64,000 bases of DNA from Sphingopyxis panaciterrae (GCF_011762125.1 NZ_JAASQN010000001.1:248001-312000), one strand, 5' to 3'; positions 41,545-50,718 are shown, counted from the first letter of the stretch. The notes: generated from the letters alone by a model not told the origin. A program made the numbers and translations.

Positions 41545-44136
41545 ATGACCGACGTCTCTTCCACACCCGTTCCTCCCGTCACCATCCATCGCGGCGACTA
41601 TCGCGCCCCCGAATGGCAGATCCCCGATATCGCGCTGGATTTTGCGCTGGGGATCGACGCGACGCGGGTCGTGGCGGCGCTGTCGGTCGTCCGCCAGGCC
41701 GATGCGCCCGCGCCGCTGCTGCTGCGCGGCGACGGGCTGTCCCTGGCCGAGGTGCGCGTCGACGGTGCGGTGTGGAACGACTGGCGGATGGAAGGCAGCG
41801 ACCTGATCGTCGATCTCGGCGATCGCCGCGCCGCGACGGTCGAGGTCGATACCGTTGTCGATCCGGCATCGAACACCCAGCTGTCGGGGCTCTATGCATC
41901 GGGCGGGCTGCTCTGCACCCAGTGCGAGGCCGAGGGGTTCCGCCGCATCACCTTCCACCCCGACCGGCCCGATGTGCTGAGCCGCTACAAGGTGCGGATG
42001 ACGGGTGACAAGGCGAAATTCCCGATCCTGCTGTCGAACGGAAATTGCGTCGAACAGGGCGAAGAGGGTGGCGACCATTGGGCACTATGGGAAGATCCGT
42101 GGCCCAAGCCCTCCTATCTCTTCGCACTCGTTGCGGGCGATCTGGTCGTCAATCGGGACAGCTTCACGACGATGTCGGGGCGCGAGGTCGAACTTGGCAT
42201 CTGGGTGCGCGGCGGCGATCAGGACCGCACCGGCCATGCGATGCAGGCGCTGAAGGACAGCATGGCGTGGGACGAGCGCGTCTATGGCCGCGAATATGAC
42301 CTCGACCTGTTCAACATCGTCGCGGTCAGCGATTTCAACATGGGGGCGATGGAGAACAAGGGGCTCAACATCTTCAACACCCGCTACATCCTCGCCGATC
42401 CCGACACCGCGACCGACGTTGATTATGACGGGGTCGAAGGTGTCGTCGCGCACGAATATTTCCACAATTGGTCGGGCAATCGCGTCACTTGCCGCGACTG
42501 GTTCCAGCTCAGTCTGAAGGAAGGCTTCACCGTCTTTCGCGACCAGAGCTTTTCGGCCGACATGGGGTCGCCGCCGGTCAAGCGGATCGAAGATGTCCGG
42601 CTGCTTCGCGCCGCGCAATTTCCCGAGGATGCGGGGCCGCTCGCGCACCCGATCCGCCCCGACAGCTATCAGGAAATCTCCAACTTCTATACCGCGACCA
42701 TCTATAACAAGGGCGCCGAGATCATCCGCATGATGGCGACGATGGTCGGGCCGGACCGTTTTCGCAAAGGCACCGATCTCTATTTCGACCGCCACGACGG
42801 CGAAGCGGCGACCTGCGAGGATTTCGTGCGGGCGATCGAGGATGGCGCGGGCATCGACCTGACGCAGTTCCGCCGCTGGTATGAGCAGGCGGGGACGCCG
42901 CGTCTGTCGCTGGCGCTGGTGCAGGATGGCGGCGACTGGTCGCTCGACATCGCGCAAACGGTGCCGCCGACCCCCGGCCAGCCCGAGAAGGCGCCGATGA
43001 TGATGCCGCTGCGCCTCGCGGCCTTTGCGATGGACGGTAGCGGCGACGCGCTTCCCGACACGCTGGTGACGCTGACCGGCGCGGCGCAGCGCGTGCCGCT
43101 CGGCCGCTTCGCTTCGCGCCCCGCCTTGTCAATCAATCGCGGCTTTTCGGCCCCGGTGATCGTCGATTTCGAGCGTGCGCCGGGCGAACTGGCCTGGCTT
43201 GCCGCGCATGATGACGATCCGTTCGCGCGCTATGAGGCGCTCCAGCAGCTGATGCTCGATACGCTGGTCAGCGCGGTGTCGGGTGAAAAGGGCGACGTAC
43301 AGGCGGTCGTCGACGCGGTGGCGCAGACGCTTGCCGGTGCCGCCACGGATCCGGCCTTTGTCGCCGAAGCGGTGCTGCTGCCCAGCGAAGCCTTCATCGG
43401 CGACCAGATGGTGACGGTCGATCCCGACGCCATCCGCCGCGAACGGCTCGCGCTGCAGGCCGCGATCGGCACCGCGCTCGAACGCGAATGGCGCGGCGTC
43501 CTTGCCGGTGCGCCGCCCCCCGCGACCGATCTGTCGCGCGCGGCGAAGGGTGGCCGCCGCCTGCGCGGCGTCGCGCTCGCCTATCTTGCGGCAACGGCAA
43601 AGGGCGATGTTCCGGCGCTGGCGTTCGCCATCTTCTCCGCCGCCGACGGGATGACCGAACGGCAGGCGGCGCTCGCGACGCTGGCGCATGGCGACAGCGA
43701 CGAACGGGCCCACGCCCTCGATATCTTCTACCAGCGTTATCGCGACAATCCGCTCGTGCTCGACAAATGGTTCCAGGTGCAGGCCTGGTCGATGCGCGCC
43801 GACACCGTCGATGCGGTGCGCGATCTGGCGCAGCATCCCGATTTCACGCTGGCGAACCCCAATCGCGCGCGTTCGCTTTACGGCGCCTTCACCGGCAATC
43901 AGGCGGCGTTCCACCGCGCCGATGGAGCTGGATACAAGCTCCTCGCCGACCTCGTCATCGCGCTCGACCCGCGCAATCCGCAAACCGCGGCCAAGATGAT
44001 CCCGCCGCTCGGCCGCTGGCGGCGTTTCGACGAGGGACGCGCCGCGCTGATGCGGACGGAACTGGAACGGATCCTCGCGCAGCCGGGGCTGTCGCGCGAC
44101 GTTACCGAACAGGCGTCGAAAAGCCTGTCGGGATAA
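41545..44136 (+). CDS. pepN: Aminopeptidase N (M1 family)
   Basis: An 863-residue zinc aminopeptidase that releases N-terminal residues from peptides in the cytoplasm. The GAMEN exopeptidase motif is at residues 267-271 (NMGAMENKGLNIFN), and the zinc motif HEYFH at 303-307 is followed by the third ligand in SLKEGFTVFRD. The Tyr in NFYTATIYNKGAEIIRMM acts as transition-state stabiliser. The C-terminal half is the usual PepN Ig-like and helical bowl (NPLVLDKWFQVQAW, NPNRARSLYGAF). Length matches E. coli PepN (870). It is monocistronic and convergent with the SnoaL-like gene after 17 bases. Confidence 0.97.
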   Translation: MTDVSSTPVPPVTIHRGDYRAPEWQIPDIALDFALGIDATRVVAALSVVRQADAPAPLLLRGDGLSLAEVRVDGAVWNDWRMEGSDLIVDLGDRRAATVEVDTVVDPASNTQLSGLYASGGLLCTQCEAEGFRRITFHPDRPDVLSRYKVRMTGDKAKFPILLSNGNCVEQGEEGGDHWALWEDPWPKPSYLFALVAGDLVVNRDSFTTMSGREVELGIWVRGGDQDRTGHAMQALKDSMAWDERVYGREYDLDLFNIVAVSDFNMGAMENKGLNIFNTRYILADPDTATDVDYDGVEGVVAHEYFHNWSGNRVTCRDWFQLSLKEGFTVFRDQSFSADMGSPPVKRIEDVRLLRAAQFPEDAGPLAHPIRPDSYQEISNFYTATIYNKGAEIIRMMATMVGPDRFRKGTDLYFDRHDGEAATCEDFVRAIEDGAGIDLTQFRRWYEQAGTPRLSLALVQDGGDWSLDIAQTVPPTPGQPEKAPMMMPLRLAAFAMDGSGDALPDTLVTLTGAAQRVPLGRFASRPALSINRGFSAPVIVDFERAPGELAWLAAHDDDPFARYEALQQLMLDTLVSAVSGEKGDVQAVVDAVAQTLAGAATDPAFVAEAVLLPSEAFIGDQMVTVDPDAIRRERLALQAAIGTALEREWRGVLAGAPPPATDLSRAAKGGRRLRGVALAYLAATAKGDVPALAFAIFSAADGMTERQAALATLAHGDSDERAHALDIFYQRYRDNPLVLDKWFQVQAWSMRADTVDAVRDLAQHPDFTLANPNRARSLYGAFTGNQAAFHRADGAGYKLLADLVIALDPRNPQTAAKMIPPLGRWRRFDEGRAALMRTELERILAQPGLSRDVTEQASKSLSG

Positions 44137-44153
44137 GGGTCAGCGACCGGCGG

Positions 44154-44516
44154 TCATTGCCGCACATATTCGCTGCCGCGCGCCAGAAAGGTGCGGCGAA
44201 GATGGATGCGGCCGCCGGTGCCGAATTGCCAGACGTCGGCGAATCCGACGGTGCGCGCGTCACCAGCGGCGCCGGTGCCGTCGAAATGCCCGATGGCGAC
44301 CACCAGTTCGCCGTCGTCGCTGCTCAGCATTTGCTCGATATGGTGAACCCCGCGGATCCGCCGTTCCTCGCAAAAGAAGCGCGCGATTTCGGGACGGCCC
44401 GTATAGACGGCCTCGGCGCGCTCATAGACCGCATCGTCGTCGAACAGGTCGACGACCCAATCGGTGTCGCAGCGGTCGATTCGGGTATAATATTCGCGGA
44501 TCAGCAACGCGGTCAC
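44154..44516 (-). CDS. SnoaL/NTF2-like protein
   Basis: A 120-residue protein with the NTF2-like alpha+beta cone pattern: helix TALLIREYYTRIDRCDTDWV, then LFDDDAVYERAEAVYTGRPEI, and the beta-sheet VHHIEQMLSS, VVAIGHFDGTG, VGFADVWQFGTGGRIHLRRTF. Such proteins are isomerases, small-molecule binders or enzyme subunits. The GTG start at 44516 overlaps the dehydrogenase stop (GTGA), so the two are translationally coupled. That suggests a role linked to amino-acid or oxo-acid metabolism, but no substrate is evident. Confidence 0.8.
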   Translation of the reverse strand: MTALLIREYYTRIDRCDTDWVVDLFDDDAVYERAEAVYTGRPEIARFFCEERRIRGVHHIEQMLSSDDGELVVAIGHFDGTGAAGDARTVGFADVWQFGTGGRIHLRRTFLARGSEYVRQ

Positions 44517-45553
44517 CGCTGCCCTCCCGCAGCATGGATGCGATCTTCGGCAAGGGCGTTCGCAACGGAGCCCATGCCCGATGCCGTCCGCTCGGCGGTT
44601 TCGAAAATCTCGCGGAATGTGTCGGCAAGTCCTTCGATATGCTCGCGCAGCCGGGCCGGCGACCATGTCGAACGCTGATAGTGGAGATTGACGATGCCGC
44701 CCGCATTGGCGAGGAAGTCGGGGCAATAGACGATCCCCGCCGCGCGCAGCCGCAGGTCGTCTTCGGGGGTGGCGAGCTGGTTGTTGGCGCCGCCGACCAC
44801 GACTTTCGCGGTCAGTTCGGCGATGCTGCGTTCATTAAGGATCGCCCCCAGGGCGTTGGGCGAGAAAATATCGGCGTCGATGCGGTGGATATCGTCGATG
44901 CCGCACCATGTGGCGCCCGTCGTTGCCGCAACGCCGCGCGCCCGTTCTTCGTCCGCATCGGCGACCCAGAGCTGCGCGCCGGCATCGGCGAGCAGCCGGG
45001 TCAGGCGGCCGCCGACATTGCCGACGCCCTGCACCGCGACGCGGCAACCCTCCAGCGCCGGACGGCCAAGGCCAAGCTCGGCGGCGGCGCGCATGCAGGC
45101 GAAGACGCCATCGGCGGTTGACTGCGACGCGTTTCCGGCCTCGGGCAGCGTTCCCGCGGCAAAGCGCGTCCGCGTTCCGATCGTCCGCACATCGTCCAGC
45201 GAAGAACCTGAATCGAACGAGGTGATATAGGCGCCGCCGAGGCTTTCGACGAAGTCGCCCATCGCTTCGAGGAGGGCGGGGGTCTTGCCGGTGCGCGGGT
45301 CGGCGATGATCACCGCCTTGCCGCCGCCATAGGGAATGTCGGCGATCGCGCATTTATACGTCATGCCCCGCGACAGCCGCAGGACATCGGTCAGCGCGGC
45401 GTCCAGCGTCGGATAGGGGCTGATCCGGCAGCCGCCGATCGCCGGCCCGCGGCTGTCGTCATGGACGGCGATGATTGCCGACAGGCCCGAGGCCTGATCG
45501 TGGCGGGCGGTCACCAGCCGGTGCCCGTCGAACGAGGCGTGGTCTTGAAACAT
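44513..45553 (-). CDS. Leucine/phenylalanine-type amino acid dehydrogenase
   Basis: A Glu/Leu/Phe/Val dehydrogenase-family enzyme of 346 aa. It oxidatively deaminates a branched-chain or aromatic amino acid with NAD. The glycine-rich substrate site GPAIGGCRISPY, the Lys in GMTYKCAIADIPYGGGKAVI (second Lys catalytic), the DSGSSLDDV segment and the Rossmann GVGNVGGRL are all visible. ATG 45553 is chosen because AGGAGA precedes it; a longer frame to 45601 lacks a site and would enter the promoter. It is divergent from an Lrp/AsnC regulator, a classical arrangement for substrate-controlled amino acid catabolism. Confidence 0.92.
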   Translation of the reverse strand: MFQDHASFDGHRLVTARHDQASGLSAIIAVHDDSRGPAIGGCRISPYPTLDAALTDVLRLSRGMTYKCAIADIPYGGGKAVIIADPRTGKTPALLEAMGDFVESLGGAYITSFDSGSSLDDVRTIGTRTRFAAGTLPEAGNASQSTADGVFACMRAAAELGLGRPALEGCRVAVQGVGNVGGRLTRLLADAGAQLWVADADEERARGVAATTGATWCGIDDIHRIDADIFSPNALGAILNERSIAELTAKVVVGGANNQLATPEDDLRLRAAGIVYCPDFLANAGGIVNLHYQRSTWSPARLREHIEGLADTFREIFETAERTASGMGSVANALAEDRIHAAGGQR

Positions 45554-45671
45554 CGGCTTCTCCTGCGCGCAAATTTTCGCTAAAGAAGCGGGTAATTTCA
45601 TTCAGAATATTTGCAGATATACGCTTTTTCGGGTAATTTTATCTGACGAATTTGGACAAGAGAAGAAGTTC
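45554..45671. promoter_or_regulatory. AT-rich divergent control region with a 41-bp-spaced direct repeat
   Basis: This 118-base gap between the dehydrogenase and Lrp-type genes is strikingly AT-rich. CGGGTAATTT occurs at 45589-45598 and again at 45630-45639, exactly 41 bases apart (about four helical turns). Direct AT-rich half-sites on one DNA face are what an Lrp/AsnC octamer would bind. No site is experimentally known. Confidence 0.5.
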
Positions 45672-46142
45672 ATGACCCTTGATGCTACCGATCGCCGAAT
45701 CATTTCGCTGCTGCAGGAGGACGGCAGCCTGTCGATTGCCGAGCTGGCCGACCGGCTGGGGATGACGCCCCCGCCGTGCTGGCGCCGCGTCAAGGCGCTG
45801 AAGGAGCAGGGCGTCCTCAAGCGCCAGGTCTGGGACGTCGATCCCGCGGCGCTCGGCCTGACCATCGAGATTTTCGCGACGGTCAAACTGGTCGCGCACG
45901 ACCCGTCGGCAACCTCGGCGTTCCGGCAAAAGGTACAGGAAATTCCCGAGATCCTCGAATGCTATATCCTGCTCGGCGGCATCGACGTGCTGCTCAAGGT
46001 CATCGTCCCGAACATCGGCTATTATGAGACCTTCTTCTACGAAACGCTCTCGCAACTCCCCGCGGTGGGGGAGGTCACGTCAAGCGTCGTCATGAGCGAG
46101 GTCAAGCGGACGTCGAGCCTGCCGCTGGGCCATGCCGGATGA
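45672..46142 (+). CDS. Lrp/AsnC family transcriptional regulator
   Basis: A 156-residue feast/famine regulator. The N-terminal HTH reads LDATDRRIISLLQEDGSLSIAELADRLGMTPPPCWRRVKALKEQGVL and is followed by a linker strand (RQVWDVDPAALGL) and the C-terminal RAM ligand-binding domain (EILECYILLGGIDVLLKVIVPNIGYYETF). It is divergent from the Leu/Phe-type dehydrogenase and likely controls it in response to the amino acid. The stop is just beside the convergent stop of the PqiC-type lipoprotein. Confidence 0.95.
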   Translation: MTLDATDRRIISLLQEDGSLSIAELADRLGMTPPPCWRRVKALKEQGVLKRQVWDVDPAALGLTIEIFATVKLVAHDPSATSAFRQKVQEIPEILECYILLGGIDVLLKVIVPNIGYYETFFYETLSQLPAVGEVTSSVVMSEVKRTSSLPLGHAG

Positions 46143-46143
46143 T

Positions 46144-46767
46144 CTAGTTCCCCAGCCAGCCCGCGACGTCGACCGCGACCTTGTTCGCTGCCGCCGTCAG
46201 TGCTTCGCCGACCGGCTTCGCCTCGACCTTGCCGCTGATCGCCTCGCGTGCTTCGAAGCGGCGCTGGGTGACGCTTTTGCCGCCCGCATTGACGAGCATC
46301 GCCTGATAGACGACGACCGCTTCCTTGGTCGCGGCATCGACGCCGAATTCCATGAGTTGCCCGGCAAGCTGATCGCCCGGCGCGGTCAGATATTGCCCTT
46401 CGTCGAGCACGACGCGCGAGGTGCGCGCGGCGACGGTTTCGGAAATCAGGCGCTGGAACAGGCGCGGCGGCGCTTCGACCCACTGCGCGTCCTTCACATA
46501 AGCGACGCTGGCATTGTCCTGCTGCACCGGAATGCGCACCGTGCGCAGTTTCTGCGGCGCAGTGGGGATCAGGATGGTCAGCGTCGCGGCTTCGCCCGCC
46601 GTTCGCGCCGCGCCCGCCGGGGGCGATGCCTCGGCATCGAGGGTGAGCAGGAACGGCGGCGGCTTCGCGCCGAAGCTGACGCAGGCCGACAGGCTGGCGG
46701 CGCCGAACGCGATCAGCAGCGGGGCGCGGAAGCGGCGGACAAGGCTGGGCATGGCGTCGGTCCTCAT
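46144..46767 (-). CDS. ABC-type transport auxiliary lipoprotein (PqiC-like)
   Basis: A 207-residue lipoprotein, last in the Mla-type operon. The signal peptide ends in the lipobox LSAC. The mature domain fits the ABC-transport auxiliary (PqiC/YmbA) family: FLLTLDAEASPP, then VRIPVQQDNASVAYVKDAQWVEAPPRLFQRLISE, which places the binding groove, and YLTAPGDQLAGQLMEFGVD. In the Pqi system such lipoproteins sit in the outer membrane beside an MCE protein. It overlaps the MCE gene by 4 bases (ATGA). Confidence 0.85.
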   Translation of the reverse strand: MRTDAMPSLVRRFRAPLLIAFGAASLSACVSFGAKPPPFLLTLDAEASPPAGAARTAGEAATLTILIPTAPQKLRTVRIPVQQDNASVAYVKDAQWVEAPPRLFQRLISETVAARTSRVVLDEGQYLTAPGDQLAGQLMEFGVDAATKEAVVVYQAMLVNAGGKSVTQRRFEAREAISGKVEAKPVGEALTAAANKVAVDVAGWLGN

Positions 46768-47705
46768 GGTTTATAGTCGGGCAGCTTGCTGCCGCCGATG
46801 ACCGCGCCCGCACCCTGCTGGTCAAGCTTGTCGGTCAGGCTGGACAGCGTGGTCGAGGTGCGGCGAAGATCGCGGATCAGCGCATTGGCTTCGGGAACGG
46901 TCGTTTCGCTGAAGGTCTGGAGCCCCGGGCGCGCATCGGCGATCGCCGCTTCCAACGTCGACATCGACGCGCTCGCCGATTTCAGCGTGTCGCGCAGATT
47001 GGCCATCGCCGGGTCGACGTTGCGGTCGATCGTGCCCTGCGCCGAAGCGGCGAGATTGCCGATCTGTTCGGCGGCATTGCCCGTCTGCTGGATCGCGATC
47101 CGCGTGTCGGCGAGCGCCTTTTCGATCGCCGGACCATTGCGCGCGAGGATTGCGGTCGACTGTTCGACATTCCTCAGGATGCCGGCGAAGCTTTCCTGAT
47201 TCTTGTCGTCGGCCAGCTCGGCGAGCCGTTCGGACAGCGTCGTCAGCCGTTGCAGCAGCTGCGGCGCGGTGTTGAGCAATTCGCCGAGGCCGCCGACACG
47301 CGTCGGGATCACCGGCTTGCCCGCCGGGCCCTTGTCGGCGATTGCCGGCGCGCCCTTGACCGCGCCGTCGAGCGAGATTTGCGACACGCCGGTAAAACCG
47401 ACGCCCTCGAGCGCCGCGGTCGTGCCCTGGAGCACCGGAACGCCCTCATTGACCTCGATACGAACGCGGACGAACTGCGGATCGTCGGGCCACAGCGCGA
47501 TTTCGCGGACCTGCCCCGCCGGGACGCCCGAAAATTGGACGGCAGCGCCCTTGTTCAACCCGTCGACCGATTGTTTGAAGAAAATATCATATTCGCGCTT
47601 GTCGCCGCCGCTGTCGTTGGCGAGCCAGACGATGAAAAAGGCGAGCGCCGCCGTGAACAGAAGGACGAAGGCGCCGACGAGGACGTTGTTCGAGCGTGTT
47701 TCCAT
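46764..47705 (-). CDS. mlaD: MCE-domain protein (MlaD-like)
   Basis: A 313-residue substrate-binding component with an N-terminal TM (VLVGAFVLLFTAALAFFIVWL) and a single MCE domain (FKQSVDGLNKGAAVQFSGVPAGQV, FVRVRIEVNEGVPVLQGTTAAL). A long helical C-terminal tail follows (LLQRLTTLSERLAELADDKN). It is longer than E. coli MlaD (183 aa) and resembles alphaproteobacterial MlaD proteins with extended helices. It would receive phospholipid in the periplasm and feed or drain the permease-ATPase complex encoded upstream. Confidence 0.92.
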   Translation of the reverse strand: METRSNNVLVGAFVLLFTAALAFFIVWLANDSGGDKREYDIFFKQSVDGLNKGAAVQFSGVPAGQVREIALWPDDPQFVRVRIEVNEGVPVLQGTTAALEGVGFTGVSQISLDGAVKGAPAIADKGPAGKPVIPTRVGGLGELLNTAPQLLQRLTTLSERLAELADDKNQESFAGILRNVEQSTAILARNGPAIEKALADTRIAIQQTGNAAEQIGNLAASAQGTIDRNVDPAMANLRDTLKSASASMSTLEAAIADARPGLQTFSETTVPEANALIRDLRRTSTTLSSLTDKLDQQGAGAVIGGSKLPDYKP

Positions 47706-48592
47706 CAGCTTTTCCTATCGCCGCCCAACACGGCTGGCTTTGCGGTTTGGTTCCCGCCCGCGGCGGCCCGGCCGCGCGGCCCGTTGAAATAATCCTGTAT
47801 CCACGGATGCTCGGTGGCAAGCAGTTCCGGGATCGTCCCGACCGCGATCACCTTCTTTTCCGCCAGCACCGCGACCCGGTCGCAGGTGGCATAGAGGGTG
47901 TCGAGGTCGTGGGTGATGAGGAAGACGGTGAGACCCATGGTGTCGGCGAGTTCGCGGATCAGCTGGTCGAACTTGGCGGCGCCGATCGGGTCGAGCCCGG
48001 CGGTCGGCTCGTCGAGAAAGAGCAGGGCGGGGTCGAGCGCCAGCGCGCGCGCCAGCCCGGCGCGCTTGACCATCCCGCCCGACAGTTCGGCGGGATATTT
48101 GGGACCCGCATCGGGGGGCAGGCCGACCATCTGAACCTTATAAGCGGCGATTTCGTCGAGCAATTTCTGATCGAGGCGCGGATAATATTCGCGCAAGGGG
48201 ACCTGGATATTCTCGGCGACGCTCAGCGTCGAGAAGAGCGCGCCGCCCTGGAACATCACGCCCCAGCGGCGGCGCAGGTCGCGCGATTCTTCTTCGTTGG
48301 CGATCGTATCGAGCGTTTTGCCATAAACCTCGATCTCGCCGGCCGCCGGCGTCTGGAGCCCGACGATCGAGCGCATCAGCACCGATTTGCCGGTGCCCGA
48401 TCCGCCGACGACGCCCAGAATTTCGCCCGATCGCACGTCGAGGTCGAGGTGGTCGTGGATCACCGCGTCGCCGAATTTGTTGACGAGACCGCGGATGCAG
48501 ATCGCCCGATCGAATTTTTCGGGGCGCACCGCATCGGCGGCGGCCAGTTCCTCGGCGATCTCTTCCTTTATCTCGTCGCTCATCAATTCCAT
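47705..48592 (-). CDS. mlaF: ABC transporter ATP-binding protein (MlaF-like)
   Basis: A 295-residue ATPase. The Walker A is GGSGTGKSVLM, signature SGGMVKRAGLARALALDP, Walker B LLFLDEPTAGLD, switch His in FLITHDLDTL. The C-terminal tail (NQTAKPAVLGG) is longer than usual. It energises lipid transport with the MlaE permease, overlapping that gene by 10 bases and sharing one base with the mlaD start (TGATG). Confidence 0.95.
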   Translation of the reverse strand: MELMSDEIKEEIAEELAAADAVRPEKFDRAICIRGLVNKFGDAVIHDHLDLDVRSGEILGVVGGSGTGKSVLMRSIVGLQTPAAGEIEVYGKTLDTIANEEESRDLRRRWGVMFQGGALFSTLSVAENIQVPLREYYPRLDQKLLDEIAAYKVQMVGLPPDAGPKYPAELSGGMVKRAGLARALALDPALLFLDEPTAGLDPIGAAKFDQLIRELADTMGLTVFLITHDLDTLYATCDRVAVLAEKKVIAVGTIPELLATEHPWIQDYFNGPRGRAAAGGNQTAKPAVLGGDRKS

Positions 48593-49689
48593 CCGATCGA
48601 GGAGAAGAAGACGGCGAAAAAGGCGTCGAGGACGATGACGAGGAAAATCGCCGCGACCACGGCGGACGTCGTGCGCTGCCCGACTTCCTCGGCATTCTGG
48701 CGAACCTGCATGCCCTCATAACAGCCGGTGACGCCGATCAGCAGTCCGAACACCGGCGCCTTGATCAGCATTGCCCAGAAATCGGTCATCGGGATGATGT
48801 CGCGCAGCAACTGGATATAGGTGAGCGGAGGAATATCCAGCCCGACCCAGCAAAACACCCCGCCGCCGATGATCGCGCAGATGCTGGCGTAAAAGCCGAG
48901 CAGCGGCATCAGGATGGTGGCGGCGGCGACGCGCGGCAGCACGATCGCTTCCATCGGCGAGACGCCGATGGTGCGCATCGCGTCGATTTCCTCGGTCAAT
49001 TTCATCGTGCCGATCTGCGCGGCGAATGCCGATCCCGACCGGCCGGCGACCATGATCGCGGTCATCAGCAAGCCAAGCTCGCGAATCGAAGCGCGGCCGA
49101 CGAGATTGATCGTGAACACCTCGAGCCCGAACTGGCGGAGCTGGACGGCGCCCTGCTGCGCGATGACAATCCCGATCAGGAAGGTCATCAGCCCGATGAT
49201 CGGCAGCGCATCGACCCCGACGGTCTGGAATCGCGTGACGATCGCGTTCCAGCGCAGCCGTCGCCGGGCGCGAATCTGGGTACCCAGCGCGATGATCATC
49301 GCACCGAAAAAACCGACGATGCCCAGCAGTTCGTGCCACACCGCGATGCTTGCCGTGCCGACCTGTTCGAGCATGCGCACCCAGGCCGGACGGCGGTCGC
49401 GATGGACGCGATATTCGCTCTTGTCGTCGGCGAGCGCCTCGAGCAGCCGCTGCGCCTCCTCGCTTGCCCCGGTAATTTTCGCGCCATGGGCGTTCACGGT
49501 GCGGGTGACGATCCACGCCCCGACGGTGTCGATGCGGTCGATTCCCGACAGGTCGAGTGTCGCGATCGGGCCGAGCGCGTCGAGCCGGGCGGGCAGGTCG
49601 TTCAGGCGCGCGAGCGTCAGCCGGCCCGAAAAGCGCACATCGGCGCCATCGGCGCCATCGTCATAATCAAAATCAGCCTTGGCCACCAT
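48583..49689 (-). CDS. mlaE: Lipid ABC transporter permease (MlaE-like) with N-terminal STAS-type domain
   Basis: A 368-residue protein. Residues of about 1-100 look like an STAS-type fold (GRLTLARLNDLPARLDAL, IATLDLSGIDRIDTVGAWIV), followed by the MlaE permease (LPIIGLMTFLIGIVIAQQGAVQLRQFG, GRSGSAFAAQIGTMKLTEEIDAMR). In E. coli the STAS component MlaB is a separate protein; here it appears fused. First gene of the operon mlaE-mlaF-mlaD-lipoprotein. The start at 49689 has no strong ribosome site and lies 29 bases from the divergent HAD gene. Confidence 0.93.
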   Translation of the reverse strand: MVAKADFDYDDGADGADVRFSGRLTLARLNDLPARLDALGPIATLDLSGIDRIDTVGAWIVTRTVNAHGAKITGASEEAQRLLEALADDKSEYRVHRDRRPAWVRMLEQVGTASIAVWHELLGIVGFFGAMIIALGTQIRARRRLRWNAIVTRFQTVGVDALPIIGLMTFLIGIVIAQQGAVQLRQFGLEVFTINLVGRASIRELGLLMTAIMVAGRSGSAFAAQIGTMKLTEEIDAMRTIGVSPMEAIVLPRVAAATILMPLLGFYASICAIIGGGVFCWVGLDIPPLTYIQLLRDIIPMTDFWAMLIKAPVFGLLIGVTGCYEGMQVRQNAEEVGQRTTSAVVAAIFLVIVLDAFFAVFFSSIGWN

Positions 49690-49718
49690 CTTGCGGGCGA
49701 CCCTGTATTATTTGCCCT

Positions 49719-50510
49719 ATGACGGCAAGCAAATCCCGCCCCTTGGCCGCGGCGCGGGCAACGACTATGGCCAGCCGGATGGAAGCTCCGCCGCCCGTAT
49801 CCCCGCTCGTGCCCGCGCCCGACTATGCCCACCGCGTCGCGATGTACGACATGGACCGCACGATCACGCGGTCGGGCACCTACAGCGGCTTTCTGATGCA
49901 TGTGGCGCGGCGGCGCCAGCAATGGCGGCTGCTGTTGTTACCGCTCGTCGGCATCGCGGGTCTGGCCTATGCGGCGCGCCTGATCGATCGATCGCAGCTC
50001 AAGGCGATCAACCTTCGCCTGCTCGTCGGGAAGCGCTTCAGCCGGTCGGAGATCGCGCCGCTCGCCGAAAGCTACGCCGATCAGGTCATTGCGCGCGGGC
50101 TGCACTCCGCCGCGCTCGAACAGATCGCGGCCGACCGCGAAGCGGGTTATCGTCTGCTCCTCGCGACCGCTTCCTTCCATCTTTATGTCGATGCGATCGC
50201 ACAGCGGCTGGGCATCGACGACGTGCTCGCGACGCGGCTCGACGAACCCGACGACGCCGGTCATATCCACGCCCGGCTGGCGGGCGACAATTGCTATGGC
50301 GAGGCGAAGTTCGCGCGCATTGCGGACTGGCTGACGGCGAATGCGATCACGCGCGACGCCGCGCATATCCGCGCCTATTCGGACCATGTGTCGGACCACC
50401 CGATGCTGCATTTCGCCGACGAGGCGGTCGCGACGACACCGTCGCGGCGGCTGAAACGGCTTGCGCCGCGCATGGGCTGGCAAGTGGTGGACTGGCGCGG
50501 GAAGAGATAG
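49719..50510 (+). CDS. HAD-IB family phosphatase
   Basis: A haloacid-dehalogenase-type hydrolase of the SerB-like IB subfamily, 263 aa from ATG 49719. The nucleophile motif is MYDMDRTITRSGTY (DxDxT), motif II is LLLATASFHLYVDAIAQRLGIDDV, and motif III/IV is the EAKFARIADWLTANAI and AYSDHVSDHPML stretch. The short hydrophobic cap (QWRLLLLPLVGIAGLAYAARL) is membrane-like, as in enzymes that dephosphorylate lipids or lipid-linked substrates. Alternative starts at 49767 and 49779 would leave more room for a divergent promoter. The start choice is uncertain. Confidence 0.88.
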   Translation: MTASKSRPLAAARATTMASRMEAPPPVSPLVPAPDYAHRVAMYDMDRTITRSGTYSGFLMHVARRRQQWRLLLLPLVGIAGLAYAARLIDRSQLKAINLRLLVGKRFSRSEIAPLAESYADQVIARGLHSAALEQIAADREAGYRLLLATASFHLYVDAIAQRLGIDDVLATRLDEPDDAGHIHARLAGDNCYGEAKFARIADWLTANAITRDAAHIRAYSDHVSDHPMLHFADEAVATTPSRRLKRLAPRMGWQVVDWRGKR

Positions 50511-50582
50511 CGGGCAGGGGCTGACGCGGATGGCGGCTTCGGGGTACACGAGAGGGAGCTAACGGCCGCTTCCTCCCCTTTT

Positions 50583-50675
50583 TCGTCATCCCGGGCTTGA
50601 CCCGGGATCCCGCTTTTTTGGGGTACCAGCAGTTTTCGAGGTCAAGCGGGACCCCGGATCAAGTCCGGGGTGACG
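50583..50675. repeat. Family B intergenic palindrome, copy 2
   Basis: CGTCATCCCGGGCTTGACCC is matched by the inverted GACCCCGGATCAAGTCCGGGGTGACG around a loop with TTTTTTGGGG. The core equals copies at 33101 and 53391. It lies between the convergent HAD gene and the Cys/Met PLP-enzyme gene. Confidence 0.87.
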
Positions 50676-50718
50676 ATAGATGAAACGGCAGCAACCAGCC
50701 CTTCGCGCAAGGATGCCG

